This document shows, one piece after another, positions 54,532-63,860 of a DNA stretch of 64,000 bases; position 1 is the first letter of the stretch, and every line of letters starts with the position of its first letter. The position numbers and the translations under genes were made by a program. Source of the stretch: Ruegeria arenilitoris (lineage in GTDB: Bacteria > Pseudomonadota > Alphaproteobacteria > Rhodobacterales > Rhodobacteraceae); NCBI RefSeq assembly GCF_013030265.1, contig NZ_WPZQ01000004.1, positions 370,750-434,749 of the forward strand, read 5' to 3'. The notes below the pieces were generated by a model, which made no database searches, was not told the DNA's origin, and worked only from the letters and a program-made list of their open reading frames with translations.

Positions 54532-55965
54532 CTAACTGCTCAATCCAGGATCAGGTTCCGCAGCCTGCTGCCCCGACACCTTCAGCTCTAAAATCAAAAC
54601 AACACCAGCGCACATGACGACAGCGACGATAGGCCAAAGAACCGCGAGATAGCGAACCGCAGCGATCGATACTATAGAAGACAATAACAGCAATCCGTGC
54701 AGCAAAAGAACAGCTAAGCCTGCACAGGTTAGCATTCGCCGTCCATTCCAGTTTTTTCCGAAACAAAGCACTGACAGCACAAGTATTGTTACGGAAATCA
54801 CCCAGCCGATCGCCAGTACGATGTGAATTGCTGTTGCATAGGGTGGCGTATAGACATCTCTGTTAAAGCGGCCAGAGGCATTGTCCATGGGTAGCGGCGA
54901 GTTGACTGCAATGTAGTCGTCGATCTCTTCTTGCGAAATCGTGTAGTAGAATGGTTGCCAGTGCGCGATGTAGTGCTTGAGCGGTAGAGACAAGAAGCCA
55001 GAAATGTTCCGCTTAAGCCTTTCCGCCCCAACTTCGCCCATCAACTGGCGCTGAGGTCGACCGGCTTGTTCGGCCAAGGCAGCCAGTTCGTCTTTCTTGT
55101 ATCTGAACAGCATGTCAGCCTCGTATCCATGTAGGATGAAAAACGAGATGTGGCCTGGCGGAGCTTTGGCGATTGCCTCTCTCGCTGCCTGTGCTTCGCC
55201 GTATTCAAGAAAGTTCCAGATCTCGGTCCGCGGATCTTTGGCAGGATAGGGGCTTTCGCCCGCTGAAATGACACCACTTTTGGAAAACAGCACGTTTCCA
55301 AGAACACTTTCACGCTCGGCATCCTGATAGAGAGCATAAGCGAACTTTTCGGCTGCCAGTACGAGAACTACGCTGGCAATTGAAACTACAGCGGCTTTCC
55401 AGATTTTTTTGTGGTTCAGAAATCCGCTTGCAATCAGTGTCACAACCAGTGCTGGCAAAGCAGCATATCCAACGGGGCGGCTGATAATCATCAGGCCAGC
55501 AGACAGGCCCAGCAACGCGCAAGACTTCCAGTCCAATTTATAGCACAAGCGTATGATGGCCGCTAAAAACAGACAGAGTGAGCTTTGGAATAGGGATTCC
55601 GTTAAGATGCTGTTGTTAAAATAGTAAGTCATCGGGTTGACGATGAGCAACAGGATCAGGACCAAGCCCAAATTTGGCTTTCCTGAGAACTTTGCAAATG
55701 TGACCGCAAGCACAGCTGCAGCAATCGAAAACAACCAAGTCTGAGCAATCACCGCGGCACGAAGCGGATGCGCCAGAGACTCAAACATGTCGAGGAACGC
55801 TGGATAGACGACACCTCGATAAGCTTCTGCATTTATGTAGCCTATTGAGTCTTTTGACAAAAACACATCGGACAGCTGAAAGACGGACTGAACAACCGCA
55901 GCGCCGAGAGCGATAACAACAATGAGTAGTCCTTGTCGAAGCTGTGGTTCAGCTTTGCGTTCCAT
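54532..55965 (-). CDS. GT-C-like multispanning membrane protein of the polysaccharide cluster
   Basis: The start at 55963-55965 follows GGAG by 9 bases and removes a long overlap with the tyrosine-kinase gene. The 477-residue protein has about ten membrane helices. The first periplasmic loop contains SKDSIGYINAEAYRGVVYPAFL, similar to the Asp-bearing loop of GT-C glycosyltransferases (ArnT/PMT type) followed by the R-G-YP segment. A large soluble loop (ISAGESPYPAKDPRTEIWNFLEYG to about PLKHYIAHW) lies in the second half. A glycosyltransferase that uses polyprenyl-phosphate sugar donors fits the neighbouring UbiA/GtrA genes. I do not recognise a named family. Confidence 0.65.
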   Translation of the reverse strand: MERKAEPQLRQGLLIVVIALGAAVVQSVFQLSDVFLSKDSIGYINAEAYRGVVYPAFLDMFESLAHPLRAAVIAQTWLFSIAAAVLAVTFAKFSGKPNLGLVLILLLIVNPMTYYFNNSILTESLFQSSLCLFLAAIIRLCYKLDWKSCALLGLSAGLMIISRPVGYAALPALVVTLIASGFLNHKKIWKAAVVSIASVVLVLAAEKFAYALYQDAERESVLGNVLFSKSGVISAGESPYPAKDPRTEIWNFLEYGEAQAAREAIAKAPPGHISFFILHGYEADMLFRYKKDELAALAEQAGRPQRQLMGEVGAERLKRNISGFLSLPLKHYIAHWQPFYYTISQEEIDDYIAVNSPLPMDNASGRFNRDVYTPPYATAIHIVLAIGWVISVTILVLSVLCFGKNWNGRRMLTCAGLAVLLLHGLLLLSSIVSIAAVRYLAVLWPIVAVVMCAGVVLILELKVSGQQAAEPDPGLSS

Positions 55966-56104
55966 CAATTGACACTCCGAATACTGATACTGATCACCAA
56001 TGGTTTTACAAATCGAGCGAGAAATTATGGTTTGCGGTCTCGCGAGCCGCTGGGGTTCCAGTGATCCTGGGCCGGCAGCCACAAGATCACTCGTTGAAGG
56101 TGGA

Positions 56105-57946
56105 TTAGTAGTCGTCGTAGCTCCCGTAATAGCCATCGTAACCGATCCAACGGAATTTCTTGGGGTCTACATCATTTAGAATTGTCCCCAAGACGTTGAA
56201 CCCCGCAAGAGAAAGGCGTCGAGCGACGGTCCCAAAGGCGTCTTGTCTGGTTTTTCCCCAACGCGCGACCAGCAATACCGCATCTACCAATGCATCATTG
56301 CGATAAACCTCATCCAAAATCAGCGCCGGAGGAGTATCGATCACAATCAGGTCGTACCTCGCAGTGAGCGCATCCCGAAGCTTTCTCAGTTTGTTGTCGG
56401 CGGCATCTGTGAGTTCGCGGGTTGGAGACTCGACAGTAATCAGGTCCAGAGTACCCGCTGCTTGAGCCGCTATCGGCACCGGCTGCACAATCAGGTTATC
56501 ACCGTAGATGTCTGATCGTTGCACGTCATCAGGGTTTGAAAACAGCAGTTTGGTAGACCCGCGTCGATGTGTGTCGAGATCGATCAGCAGCGTATCCATG
56601 CCATCTGCGGCAGCGGACGCAGCAAGCACCGAACTGACGAGGGATTTCCCCTCGTTCGGGAGGCCCGAAGTAATCAGGATGATCTTCGCATCCTGAAATT
56701 TGATACAGTTGGTCAACACGCCACGGGCGGCCTCGGCCAGAGGGGATCGCGGGTTGTTCAGCAGATCCTCGATTACGTGCTCAGAGTTGGCATCTGAGCT
56801 AATTTGTTTGGTGAAGTAGCCAAGATTTCGAAGCCCGGTAGCTTTGAGTATCTGCTGTTCATTTTTGATGGTTCGATCCAAACCTTCCCGAACCAAAGCG
56901 ACAATAAAGCCCAGAATAATCGACATCATGCCAGCCAGCAGCGATGCGAGTACCCGGTTAGGCGCATAAGGTGAAATGGGAACACGGGCGACTGAGACCT
57001 GCACAGTACCTTCCTCAACCTGTCCGATGCGTGTCTCAAGCAGATTCAGGTTGTCTATTGCCGTCTGAAACCTCGAGCGCAGAAGTTCGATCTCACGCTC
57101 TTTGCGGAGGAGGGAAAGTTCCGAGCGCGTGCGCACTTGGAGTTTTTCTTCAGCTTCCGCGACGCGTGCCCGCAGAACTTGCTCTTCTTCTACCGAAATT
57201 CCCTGTTCGATACCGGCAGATAGAATCGCTTTCTCCCGCTCCACGTTGCTTCTGAGACGCACCATGACCTGGTCGTCGTCCAAACTATCGTTGCGTATGA
57301 ACTCGGCAAGTTCTGCTTCAGCTTGAGTGAGCTCTTCTCCAAGTAGTCCGACGCGCCGCTTCAGGTCAGAAATGAACTTTTCCAAACGAGCGACGCGTCC
57401 GCTCAACTCGTTCCCAATATAGACGGAAATGACAGTGTTCGCCAAACTTGCGGCGAGTACCGGATCAGTCGAACGCCCTTCAACGGTAACTGCGTGGCTC
57501 TCTCCGGCACGGGACACGCTGTAGGAGCTAAGGACCTTGTCGATTACCGCTTCACGGTGGATCTCTTCCGGGATCGGAAGGCCCGTACTTTTGCTGATGT
57601 TGTTAACGAAGCTGCTGTTGTCAAATAAGCTTAGTTGCTCGGCGACCTGCTCCGCGAAGTCTCTGGAACGAAGCTTGGCCAGTTCTGTTTCGACGCTTGC
57701 GCGGCCAAACTCAAAGGTTTCCATACGGCCGGTCGCTTCACTGAAACGTGTCTCTGATACGGCCAGCACCATCTGTGCTTTGGTTTGATATCGATCCGGG
57801 ATCGACGACATGTAAATGGCTGTAAGCGCAACGGTGACAACAACCAATATTGCGATGGCCTTCAGGTTACGACGCAGAAGTAGCCAGATATTTATGAAGT
57901 CGCCGGTCTCATCCTGACTGCCGACAACGCCATTCGAAGAATGCAC
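56105..57946 (-). CDS. Exopolysaccharide chain-length regulator with tyrosine autokinase (Wzz-BY-kinase)
   Basis: A GTG start at 57944-57946 follows GGAG by 8 bases. The 613-residue protein has an N-terminal Wzz domain with two helices (AIAILVVVTVALTAIYMSS; LASLLAGMMSIILGFIVALV) around a coiled-coil periplasmic part. A cytoplasmic BY-kinase domain follows: Walker A in TSGLPNEGKSLVSS, A' in LLIDLDTHRRGS, Walker B in LIVIDTPPALILDE. It ends in a tyrosine cluster YDGYYGSYDDY, the autophosphorylation site region. Such proteins control polymer length and export. It is the first gene of the minus-strand cluster 57946-48659, and its promoter lies in the recA intergenic region. Confidence 0.9.
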   Translation of the reverse strand: MHSSNGVVGSQDETGDFINIWLLLRRNLKAIAILVVVTVALTAIYMSSIPDRYQTKAQMVLAVSETRFSEATGRMETFEFGRASVETELAKLRSRDFAEQVAEQLSLFDNSSFVNNISKSTGLPIPEEIHREAVIDKVLSSYSVSRAGESHAVTVEGRSTDPVLAASLANTVISVYIGNELSGRVARLEKFISDLKRRVGLLGEELTQAEAELAEFIRNDSLDDDQVMVRLRSNVEREKAILSAGIEQGISVEEEQVLRARVAEAEEKLQVRTRSELSLLRKEREIELLRSRFQTAIDNLNLLETRIGQVEEGTVQVSVARVPISPYAPNRVLASLLAGMMSIILGFIVALVREGLDRTIKNEQQILKATGLRNLGYFTKQISSDANSEHVIEDLLNNPRSPLAEAARGVLTNCIKFQDAKIILITSGLPNEGKSLVSSVLAASAAADGMDTLLIDLDTHRRGSTKLLFSNPDDVQRSDIYGDNLIVQPVPIAAQAAGTLDLITVESPTRELTDAADNKLRKLRDALTARYDLIVIDTPPALILDEVYRNDALVDAVLLVARWGKTRQDAFGTVARRLSLAGFNVLGTILNDVDPKKFRWIGYDGYYGSYDDY

Positions 57947-58490
57947 GATAGTACTCCAACCTTAATAACCCGATCATTACGACGCTAAATGGGTATCAGA
58001 ATCCAGTAAAATATAGTGACGATGTTTTATCCTCACTTTCTTTAACGCGGTAGATTATTTCCCAATGAAGCCGCAGTTTTATACCTCCATCATAAGTGTC
58101 GAGGACTGAAAGTATGCGAATTTGATCACTATTGTTCGGTTTGAATGGCCAAGGGCCAAATTTTTCGGATGCGTATCTGCATGGTGGCTGCATCGAAAAT
58201 AGGGGGTGTTTTGAGGTAATGTTTCCCATGGGTGAACAATGAGTGGCGTTCAAACGTTGTCCGATATCCAGCGCATGGGATCGCTTAGGTGGTGTCTGAG
58301 ACTTTGTGTTGGCAGAACTCGCGGTAAATCCAAGTGGCCACACTACGTGTTTGCTGACAGCGGCATTGCTCTGAAAATTAGCTCTTAATTCTTAAGCCTT
58401 ACCCTCTGCGCTGGCCGTGAAATCAAGGGAAACGTGGCTGTAAACGACTCCTTAACTCCTTTGAAGAACAGTGGGTCCATAAAGTTTTTA
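57947..58490. other. Divergent intergenic region between the polysaccharide cluster and recA
   Basis: This stretch holds no convincing gene. Short ORFs at 57996-58343 (minus) and in the recA-frame extension lack family resemblance and ribosome sites. It presumably contains the promoter of the polysaccharide operon on the minus strand. Short A/T-rich blocks (58380-58395, containing TTAATTCTTAAG) are present but no definite operator was recognised apart from the recA one. Confidence 0.4.
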
Positions 58491-58534
58491 TTGAAATGTT
58501 CTCTTTTTGGTCTCATAAGGAACAAGAGGCGAAC
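58491..58534 (+). promoter_or_regulatory. recA promoter with LexA (SOS) box
   Basis: GAAC-AAGAGGC-GAAC (58520-58534) is an exact match to the alphaproteobacterial LexA box GAAC-N7-GAAC. It directly follows a promoter-like pair, TTGAAA at 58491-58496 and CATAAG at 58514-58519 with a 17-base spacer, so LexA would cover the transcription start. The true recA start (58590) is 55 bases downstream. Confidence 0.88.
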
Positions 58535-58589
58535 AAAGCAGCGATTGCCGCCCGATCAAGGGTGTGACAAAAGAGAAGGCGACAGGACA

Positions 58590-59654
58590 ATGGCGGATCT
58601 TCTGACGATGAGCGATAAGAAAAACGCAGACAAGCAAAAGGCGCTCGACAGCGCGCTGGCACAGATTGAACGACAGTTTGGAAAAGGCTCGATCATGAAG
58701 CTTGGTGAAGATGCCAAGCAAGATATCGACGCGAGCTCGACCGGTTCACTGGGGCTGGACATTGCGCTGGGTATCGGCGGTCTGCCGATGGGTCGAATTG
58801 TTGAAATTTACGGGCCGGAAAGCTCGGGTAAGACGACGCTGACGCTGCATTGTATTGCTGAGCAGCAAAAGCGCGGTGGGGTCTGTGCCTTCGTGGATGC
58901 GGAGCATGCACTAGACCCTCAATATGCCCGTAAGTTGGGTGTCGATCTGGACGAACTTCTGATTTCTCAGCCCGATACCGGCGAACAGGCACTGGAAATT
59001 ACTGATACGCTGGTGCGTTCGGGCGCGGTCAACATGGTCGTGGTCGACTCGGTCGCTGCGCTGACACCCAAATCCGAACTCGAAGGCGACATGGGTGACA
59101 GTAATGTGGGCGTTCAGGCCCGCCTGATGAGTCAGGCGATGCGTAAGCTGACCGGCTCGATCAGCCGCTCAAACTGTATGGTGATCTTCATCAACCAAAT
59201 TCGGATGAAGATCGGCGTGATGTTTGGTAGCCCGGAGACGACGACCGGTGGTAACGCTTTGAAATTCTACAGCTCGGTTCGTCTGGACATTCGCCGGATT
59301 GGCGCGATCAAGGATCGAGATGAGGTGGTTGGCAACCAGACACGAGTGAAGGTTGTCAAAAACAAGGTCGCACCGCCGTTCAAACAAGTTGAATTCGACA
59401 TCATGTATGGCGAAGGTATCTCGAAAATGGGCGAACTGCTGGATCTTGGCGTAAAAGCAGGTGTGGTCGAAAAGTCGGGTTCGTGGTTCAGCTATGGCGA
59501 TGAGCGGATCGGGCAGGGGCGTGAGAATGCCAAGCAATACCTGCGCGACAACAGCCGCGCTGCGCTAGAGATCGAGGATAAGATTCGCGCCGCGCACGGG
59601 CTTGATTTCGACATGCCCCCGAGCGCTGAGGAAGATGATATCTTGGAGGCTTAA
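58590..59654 (+). CDS. recA: Recombinase A
   Basis: The ATG at 58590 follows AGGA by 3-6 bases and gives the standard N-terminus; an in-frame GTG at 58434 would put the SOS box inside the gene and is rejected. The 354-residue protein has the Walker [10 protein letters not shown], the MAW-like loop [30 protein letters not shown], Walker [13 protein letters not shown], and L2 region [12 protein letters not shown]. It makes the ssDNA filament for recombination and LexA self-cleavage. alaS lies about 150 bases downstream after a terminator. Confidence 0.97.
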   Translation: MADLLTMSDKKNADKQKALDSALAQIERQFGKGSIMKLGEDAKQDIDASSTGSLGLDIALGIGGLPMGRIVEIYGPESSGKTTLTLHCIAEQQKRGGVCAFVDAEHALDPQYARKLGVDLDELLISQPDTGEQALEITDTLVRSGAVNMVVVDSVAALTPKSELEGDMGDSNVGVQARLMSQAMRKLTGSISRSNCMVIFINQIRMKIGVMFGSPETTTGGNALKFYSSVRLDIRRIGAIKDRDEVVGNQTRVKVVKNKVAPPFKQVEFDIMYGEGISKMGELLDLGVKAGVVEKSGSWFSYGDERIGQGRENAKQYLRDNSRAALEIEDKIRAAHGLDFDMPPSAEEDDILEA

Positions 59655-59693
59655 CTGTCCTTTTGGGAACGTTAGAACCACTGCAATTTGCTC

Positions 59694-59721
59694 AAGGCGG
59701 TCCAATTGGGCCGCCTTGTTT
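59694..59721 (+). terminator. recA terminator
   Basis: AAGGCGGTCC (59694-59703) pairs with GGGCCGCCTT (59708-59717) with one wobble around AATT, followed by GTTTC. It lies 40 bases after the recA stop codon. Confidence 0.75.
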
Positions 59722-59807
59722 CGTTAGTGGTCCCAATGCTGTGGACTATCCGGGGGGACGGGGATAAACCTTCGCAGAACAATTTGAATGCGCGCTGAGA
59801 GAGCCTT

Positions 59808-62480
59808 ATGCCAACGCTGAACGATATCCGCTCAACCTTTCTGAACTACTTTGCCAAGCAAGGGCACGAAGTGGTCGCGTCCAGTCCGCTTGTGCCGCGC
59901 AACGACCCGACTCTGATGTTCGTCAACTCAGGCATGGTGCAGTTCAAGAACCTGTTCACTGGTGTCGAAACACGCGACTATCAGCGTGCCACGACGGCGC
60001 AGAAATGTGTGCGTGCAGGCGGCAAGCACAATGACCTGGACAATGTAGGTTATACGGCTCGTCACCACACTTTCTTTGAAATGCTCGGCAACTTCTCGTT
60101 CGGTGATTACTTCAAGCCCGAGGCGATCCCATTTGCCTGGGAGTTGATCACCAAGGAATTCGGCATCGACAAGAACCGACTGCTGACCACTGTGTATCAT
60201 ACTGACGACGAAGCGTTCGAAATTTGGAAAAAGGTCGGCGTCCCCGAGGACAGGATCATTCGTATCGCTACCAGCGACAACTTCTGGCAGATGGGGCCAA
60301 CCGGGCCTTGCGGACCATGCACCGAGATTTTCTATGACCACGGCGACCACATCTGGGGTGGCCCTCCGGGTTCGGCCGAAGAAGATGGTGACCGCTTCAT
60401 CGAGATATGGAACATCGTTTTCATGCAGAACGAGCAGTTCGAAGACGGCTCGATGGTGGAACTCGACATGCAGTCGATCGATACCGGTATGGGGCTCGAA
60501 CGGATCGGTGCCTTGCTGCAGGGGAGCCACGACAACTACGACACCGATCTGTTCAAGACACTGATCGAGGCTTCGGCAGATGTCACTAATGTCGATCCCT
60601 ATGGGGATCAGAACGTGCACCATCGTGTGATTGCAGACCACCTGCGGTCGACATCTTTCCTGATTGCCGATGGGGTCATGCCCTCGAATGACGGGCGTGG
60701 TTATGTTCTGCGTCGGATCATGCGCCGTGCCATGCGCCACGCACATCTGCTGGGTGCTAAGGATCCGGTGATGTATCAGTTGGTGCCAACTTTGGTGCAG
60801 TTGATGGGGGCGCAATACTCGGAACTCGGCCAGGCGCAGGCTTTGATCGAAGAGACGCTGCTGCTGGAAGAAACCCGCTTTAAGCAGACACTCGATCGCG
60901 GTCTAAAACTGTTGGATGATGAAGTTTCCGGTTTGTCGGAAGGCGAGGCGCTGCCCGGGAATGCTGCATTCAAACTATATGACACGTATGGATTTCCGCT
61001 GGACCTGACACAGGATGCCTTGCGCGAAAGGGGTCGCACCGTCGACACAGATGGTTTTGATGCTGCGATGGCCGAACAAAAGGCCAAGGCTCGTGCAGCA
61101 TGGGCCGGTTCGGGTGAATCCGCAGATCAAGCCGTCTGGTTCGATGTTCTGGATATGGCAGGCGCAACGGACTTCCTTGGCTACGACACCGAAAAAGCCG
61201 AAGGGCAGGTGGCTGCGCTGGTCGTTGATGGTGCGCTGGTCGACAAAATTGAAAAGGGTGGCAGCGGTTGGCTGATTGTCAATCAGACGCCATTCTATGG
61301 GGAAGCGGGTGGTCAGATCGGCGACACCGGTGAAATTCGTCGCCTGGAGGATCGCAATGATATCGCCCGCGTCGACGACACCAGAAAATTTGCAGATGGC
61401 AAGGTCTACGCGCACAAAATCACTGTTGATCACGGCACCATCGGTAAGGGTGATGCAGTGGAACTTGAGGTCGATCATGCACGCCGGACCGCCATTCGGG
61501 CAAACCACTCGGCCACACACTTGCTGCATGAGGCGTTGAGGGAGACATTAGGAGATCATGTTGCACAGCGTGGTTCGCTGAATGCCGCGGATCGTCTACG
61601 ATTTGACTTCAGCCATTCCAAGGCATTGACGCTTGAAGAAGTCAAAAAGGTTGAGCGGGAGGTGAATGACTTCATTCGCCAAAACTCTACTGTTGAAACA
61701 CGTATTATGACACCGGACGATGCACGCGAACTCGGTGCTCAGGCCCTGTTTGGCGAAAAGTACGGCGATGAAGTTCGCGTCGTGTCGATGGGCAAGGCGC
61801 CTACGGGCAAAGGGCACGATGGCGAGACCTGGTCGATCGAATTGTGTGGCGGAACGCATGTTCGCCAGACGGGCGATATCGGCACTTTCGTTGTGCTGGG
61901 TGACAGTGCCAGCAGTGCAGGCGTACGCCGGATCGAAGCTCTGACCGGTGACGAAGCGTTCAAATATCTGTCCGCTCAGGATCAACGGGTTGCTCAGGTT
62001 GCGCTGGAGCTTAAAGCACAGCCCGATGATGTTGTCGGACGGGTGAAGTCCCTTCTTGATGAGCGCAAAGCGTTGCAAAACGAAGTTGCGCAGCTGCGCC
62101 GCGACCTTGCCATGGCTGGTGGGCCTGGTTCCGGTGGCAATAGTGAAGCGCGGGATGTGAATGGTGTAAAGTTCCTTGCGCAGGCATTGAGCGGTGTTTC
62201 CGGCAAGGATCTGCCCGCACTAATCGACGAACACAAAGCGCGTTTGGGTTCGGGGGCAGTCCTGCTGATCGCCGACGCGGGTGGCAAGGCAGCGGTAGCT
62301 GCGGGTGTGACCCCAGATCTGACCGACACTGTTTCCGCGGTTGATCTGGTCAAGGCTGCCGTAGCTGAATTGGGTGGCAAGGGCGGCGGTGGTCGCCCCG
62401 ACATGGCACAGGGCGGTGGCAAAGATGCATCCAATTCCGATGCAGCGATCAAAGCCGCAGAACAGGTATTGGGAGGATAA
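59808..62480 (+). CDS. alaS: Alanyl-tRNA synthetase
   Basis: The 890-residue protein is full length for bacterial AlaRS. The class II core shows [32 protein letters not shown], and ENT-like [10 protein letters not shown]. The editing domain has [14 protein letters not shown] (HxxxH) and CGGTHV, giving the zinc site H-H-C-H. The C-Ala region near the end carries a Gly-rich segment ([19 protein letters not shown]) typical of the C-terminal domain. It charges tRNA-Ala and corrects Ser/Gly mischarging. Confidence 0.98.
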   Translation: MPTLNDIRSTFLNYFAKQGHEVVASSPLVPRNDPTLMFVNSGMVQFKNLFTGVETRDYQRATTAQKCVRAGGKHNDLDNVGYTARHHTFFEMLGNFSFGDYFKPEAIPFAWELITKEFGIDKNRLLTTVYHTDDEAFEIWKKVGVPEDRIIRIATSDNFWQMGPTGPCGPCTEIFYDHGDHIWGGPPGSAEEDGDRFIEIWNIVFMQNEQFEDGSMVELDMQSIDTGMGLERIGALLQGSHDNYDTDLFKTLIEASADVTNVDPYGDQNVHHRVIADHLRSTSFLIADGVMPSNDGRGYVLRRIMRRAMRHAHLLGAKDPVMYQLVPTLVQLMGAQYSELGQAQALIEETLLLEETRFKQTLDRGLKLLDDEVSGLSEGEALPGNAAFKLYDTYGFPLDLTQDALRERGRTVDTDGFDAAMAEQKAKARAAWAGSGESADQAVWFDVLDMAGATDFLGYDTEKAEGQVAALVVDGALVDKIEKGGSGWLIVNQTPFYGEAGGQIGDTGEIRRLEDRNDIARVDDTRKFADGKVYAHKITVDHGTIGKGDAVELEVDHARRTAIRANHSATHLLHEALRETLGDHVAQRGSLNAADRLRFDFSHSKALTLEEVKKVEREVNDFIRQNSTVETRIMTPDDARELGAQALFGEKYGDEVRVVSMGKAPTGKGHDGETWSIELCGGTHVRQTGDIGTFVVLGDSASSAGVRRIEALTGDEAFKYLSAQDQRVAQVALELKAQPDDVVGRVKSLLDERKALQNEVAQLRRDLAMAGGPGSGGNSEARDVNGVKFLAQALSGVSGKDLPALIDEHKARLGSGAVLLIADAGGKAAVAAGVTPDLTDTVSAVDLVKAAVAELGGKGGGGRPDMAQGGGKDASNSDAAIKAAEQVLGG

Positions 62481-62481
62481 A

Positions 62482-62769
62482 TTGGCAGCACTCTGGATCG
62501 CACATGTCACGGTGACTGACACCGAGGCTTATGGAAAATACGCAGAGCTGGCTGGTCCGGCGATCGCGAAACACGGTGGTGAATTCATCGCGCGCGCAGC
62601 CCGCTATGTTCAGTTGGAAGGAAAAGAGCGACCTCGAAATGTTGTCGCTCGTTTCCCGTCGGTTGACGCTGCTGTGGATTGCTACCACTCACCTGAATAC
62701 CAGAAAGCGCTGGATCACGCTCGCGGGGCAAGTGAACGTGAACTAGTTGTTGTGGAGATTACTGAGTGA
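62482..62769 (+). CDS. DUF1330 family protein
   Basis: The start is TTG at 62482, 6 bases after GGGAGG and just after the alaS stop, so translation may be coupled. The 95-residue product (MAALWIAHVTVTDTEAYGKY...) has the DUF1330 pattern: a ferredoxin-like alpha/beta barrel with IAKHGGEFIARAARYVQLEGKERPRNVVARFPSVDAAVDCYHSPEYQKAL read in two halves. The H-GG-F-aR, E-xx-V-xRFPS and CYxSPEYQ-A motifs are diagnostic. Function unknown; possibly a monooxygenase-like or small-molecule-binding dimer. Confidence 0.9.
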   Translation: MAALWIAHVTVTDTEAYGKYAELAGPAIAKHGGEFIARAARYVQLEGKERPRNVVARFPSVDAAVDCYHSPEYQKALDHARGASERELVVVEITE

Positions 62770-63147
62770 GAATCACCTCGGTTTGTACAGTCGAATCCGA
62801 GTAAAAACATTGAGCCGTCAAGATTGTGGAGGCATCTGCCACTTAATTGACGTATAGAGCCACCCTTGCCATGCACAGGGTGGTTCTTAAGTTGAAAAAT
62901 GTACTTTTAATCAAATGCTTGTAGGACGCATTACCTCTGATTGAGCGGTCGCTCTATCACAGATTGTGTCCTTTGATGCCACTTTCTTGAGCAGAAATGG
63001 CCATATTGAGTGACGAATTTCCGCCGCTTTTGCCTCCCAACCTGAGCTAAGATTGCACTGGCCTAGCTGTTTACGGATAAGCTCCCGAAACTGATAATGG
63101 TCTTGGCCTTCTGCAATCAATCGTTGGTCATGGATTGAGGAACAGGC
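62770..63147. other. Gap between DUF1330 and BTLCP genes
   Basis: No gene is firmly supported. A 69-codon minus-strand ORF (62911-63120, MIAEGQDHYQFRELIRKQLG...) looks somewhat protein-like but has no recognised family; it is not called. AGAGCCACC (62857-62865) and GGTGGTTCT (62879-62887) form a weak inverted repeat, without a T run, that may end alaS-DUF1330 transcripts. Confidence 0.4.
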
Positions 63148-63771
63148 ATGAAATCGTTCGGCATCAAGTTTGACGCTTTAGTTGCGCGCGCTGCTGCGGG
63201 TTCAGCCCGGACCATTGGGCTTGTTGCGCTGGTTTGTGGATCGGTCGTCGCAGGAACAAACGCGAACGCGGCAGAAACTGCCTTTATTCCAAGCGTTGCA
63301 GCGTCACCGCCACCGGCCGGGGCTCAGCAACTTTGCCGGCAATACACTTGGGCTTGTGCAAAAAAGGCTGCGATTTCGCTTCCCAGTCATCAGGAATTGC
63401 GTCTGGTCAAACAAATCAACCGGCAGGTCAACGCTTCGACACGTTCGGTGAGTGATCAATCGCAGTACAAAACGCGTGAACGCTGGGCGCTGCCAACATC
63501 TCTGGGCGGAGATTGCGAGGACTTCGCACTGCTTAAAAAAAGAGATTTGATCAGGGCAGGTATAGATCCCAGTAAACTGCTTATCGCTACCGTACTGGAT
63601 ACGCGTCGGAACGCTCATGCAGTTTTGGTTTATCGTTCTGGCCAGGGTGATCTTGTCTTAGATAACCTGACCAATAAGATTAAACCCTGGTCTGCGACAC
63701 AATATCTGTTCCTGCGTATGCAGGATCCCAAGCAGCCGCGTAGATGGGTTGGCGTATACGGAAGAAGCTGA
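63148..63771 (+). CDS. BTLCP-family transglutaminase-like cysteine peptidase
   Basis: The 207-residue protein has an N-terminal basic and hydrophobic export segment (TIGLVALVCGSVVAGTNANA). A peptidase domain follows with the Cys in GGDCEDFALLKKRDLI, the His in NAHAVLVYRSG and the Asp in LVLDNLTNKIKPW, the C-H-D triad of bacterial transglutaminase-like cysteine peptidases. RQYTWACAKKAA is also family-typical. LapG-type members cut adhesins in the periplasm under c-di-GMP control; this protein might act on a surface protein, possibly the repeat-rich neighbour, but no LapD gene is visible here. Confidence 0.9.
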   Translation: MKSFGIKFDALVARAAAGSARTIGLVALVCGSVVAGTNANAAETAFIPSVAASPPPAGAQQLCRQYTWACAKKAAISLPSHQELRLVKQINRQVNASTRSVSDQSQYKTRERWALPTSLGGDCEDFALLKKRDLIRAGIDPSKLLIATVLDTRRNAHAVLVYRSGQGDLVLDNLTNKIKPWSATQYLFLRMQDPKQPRRWVGVYGRS

Positions 63772-63816
63772 GTTCAAACAGCTTATCGAATTCTGGTTTC
63801 GAGAAACCGACATAGG

Positions 63817-63842
63817 AAAGGGCGCGTGTAATCGCGCCCTTT
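63817..63842. terminator. Symmetrical hairpin terminator
   Basis: AAAGGGCGCG (63817-63826) and CGCGCCCTTT (63833-63842) form a perfect 10-bp stem with A and T runs at both ends, so it can serve the BTLCP gene and the convergent gene to the right. Confidence 0.85.
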
Positions 63843-63860
63843 GATCGTTCTGCAGCCTAA

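Noticed and set aside
57996..58343. 115-codon minus-strand ORF between the polysaccharide cluster and recA
   Set aside because: No ribosome site and no family pattern; it lies in a promoter region.
58434..58589. N-terminal extension of recA from an upstream GTG
   Set aside because: It would include the LexA box and promoter in the coding region, and the added 52 residues do not look like RecA.
59928..60815. 295-codon minus-strand ORF inside alaS
   Set aside because: Antisense shadow of a complete alanyl-tRNA synthetase.
62911..63120. 69-codon minus-strand ORF upstream of the BTLCP gene
   Set aside because: Composition is plausible for protein, but no family is recognised and no ribosome site is clear; left uncalled.
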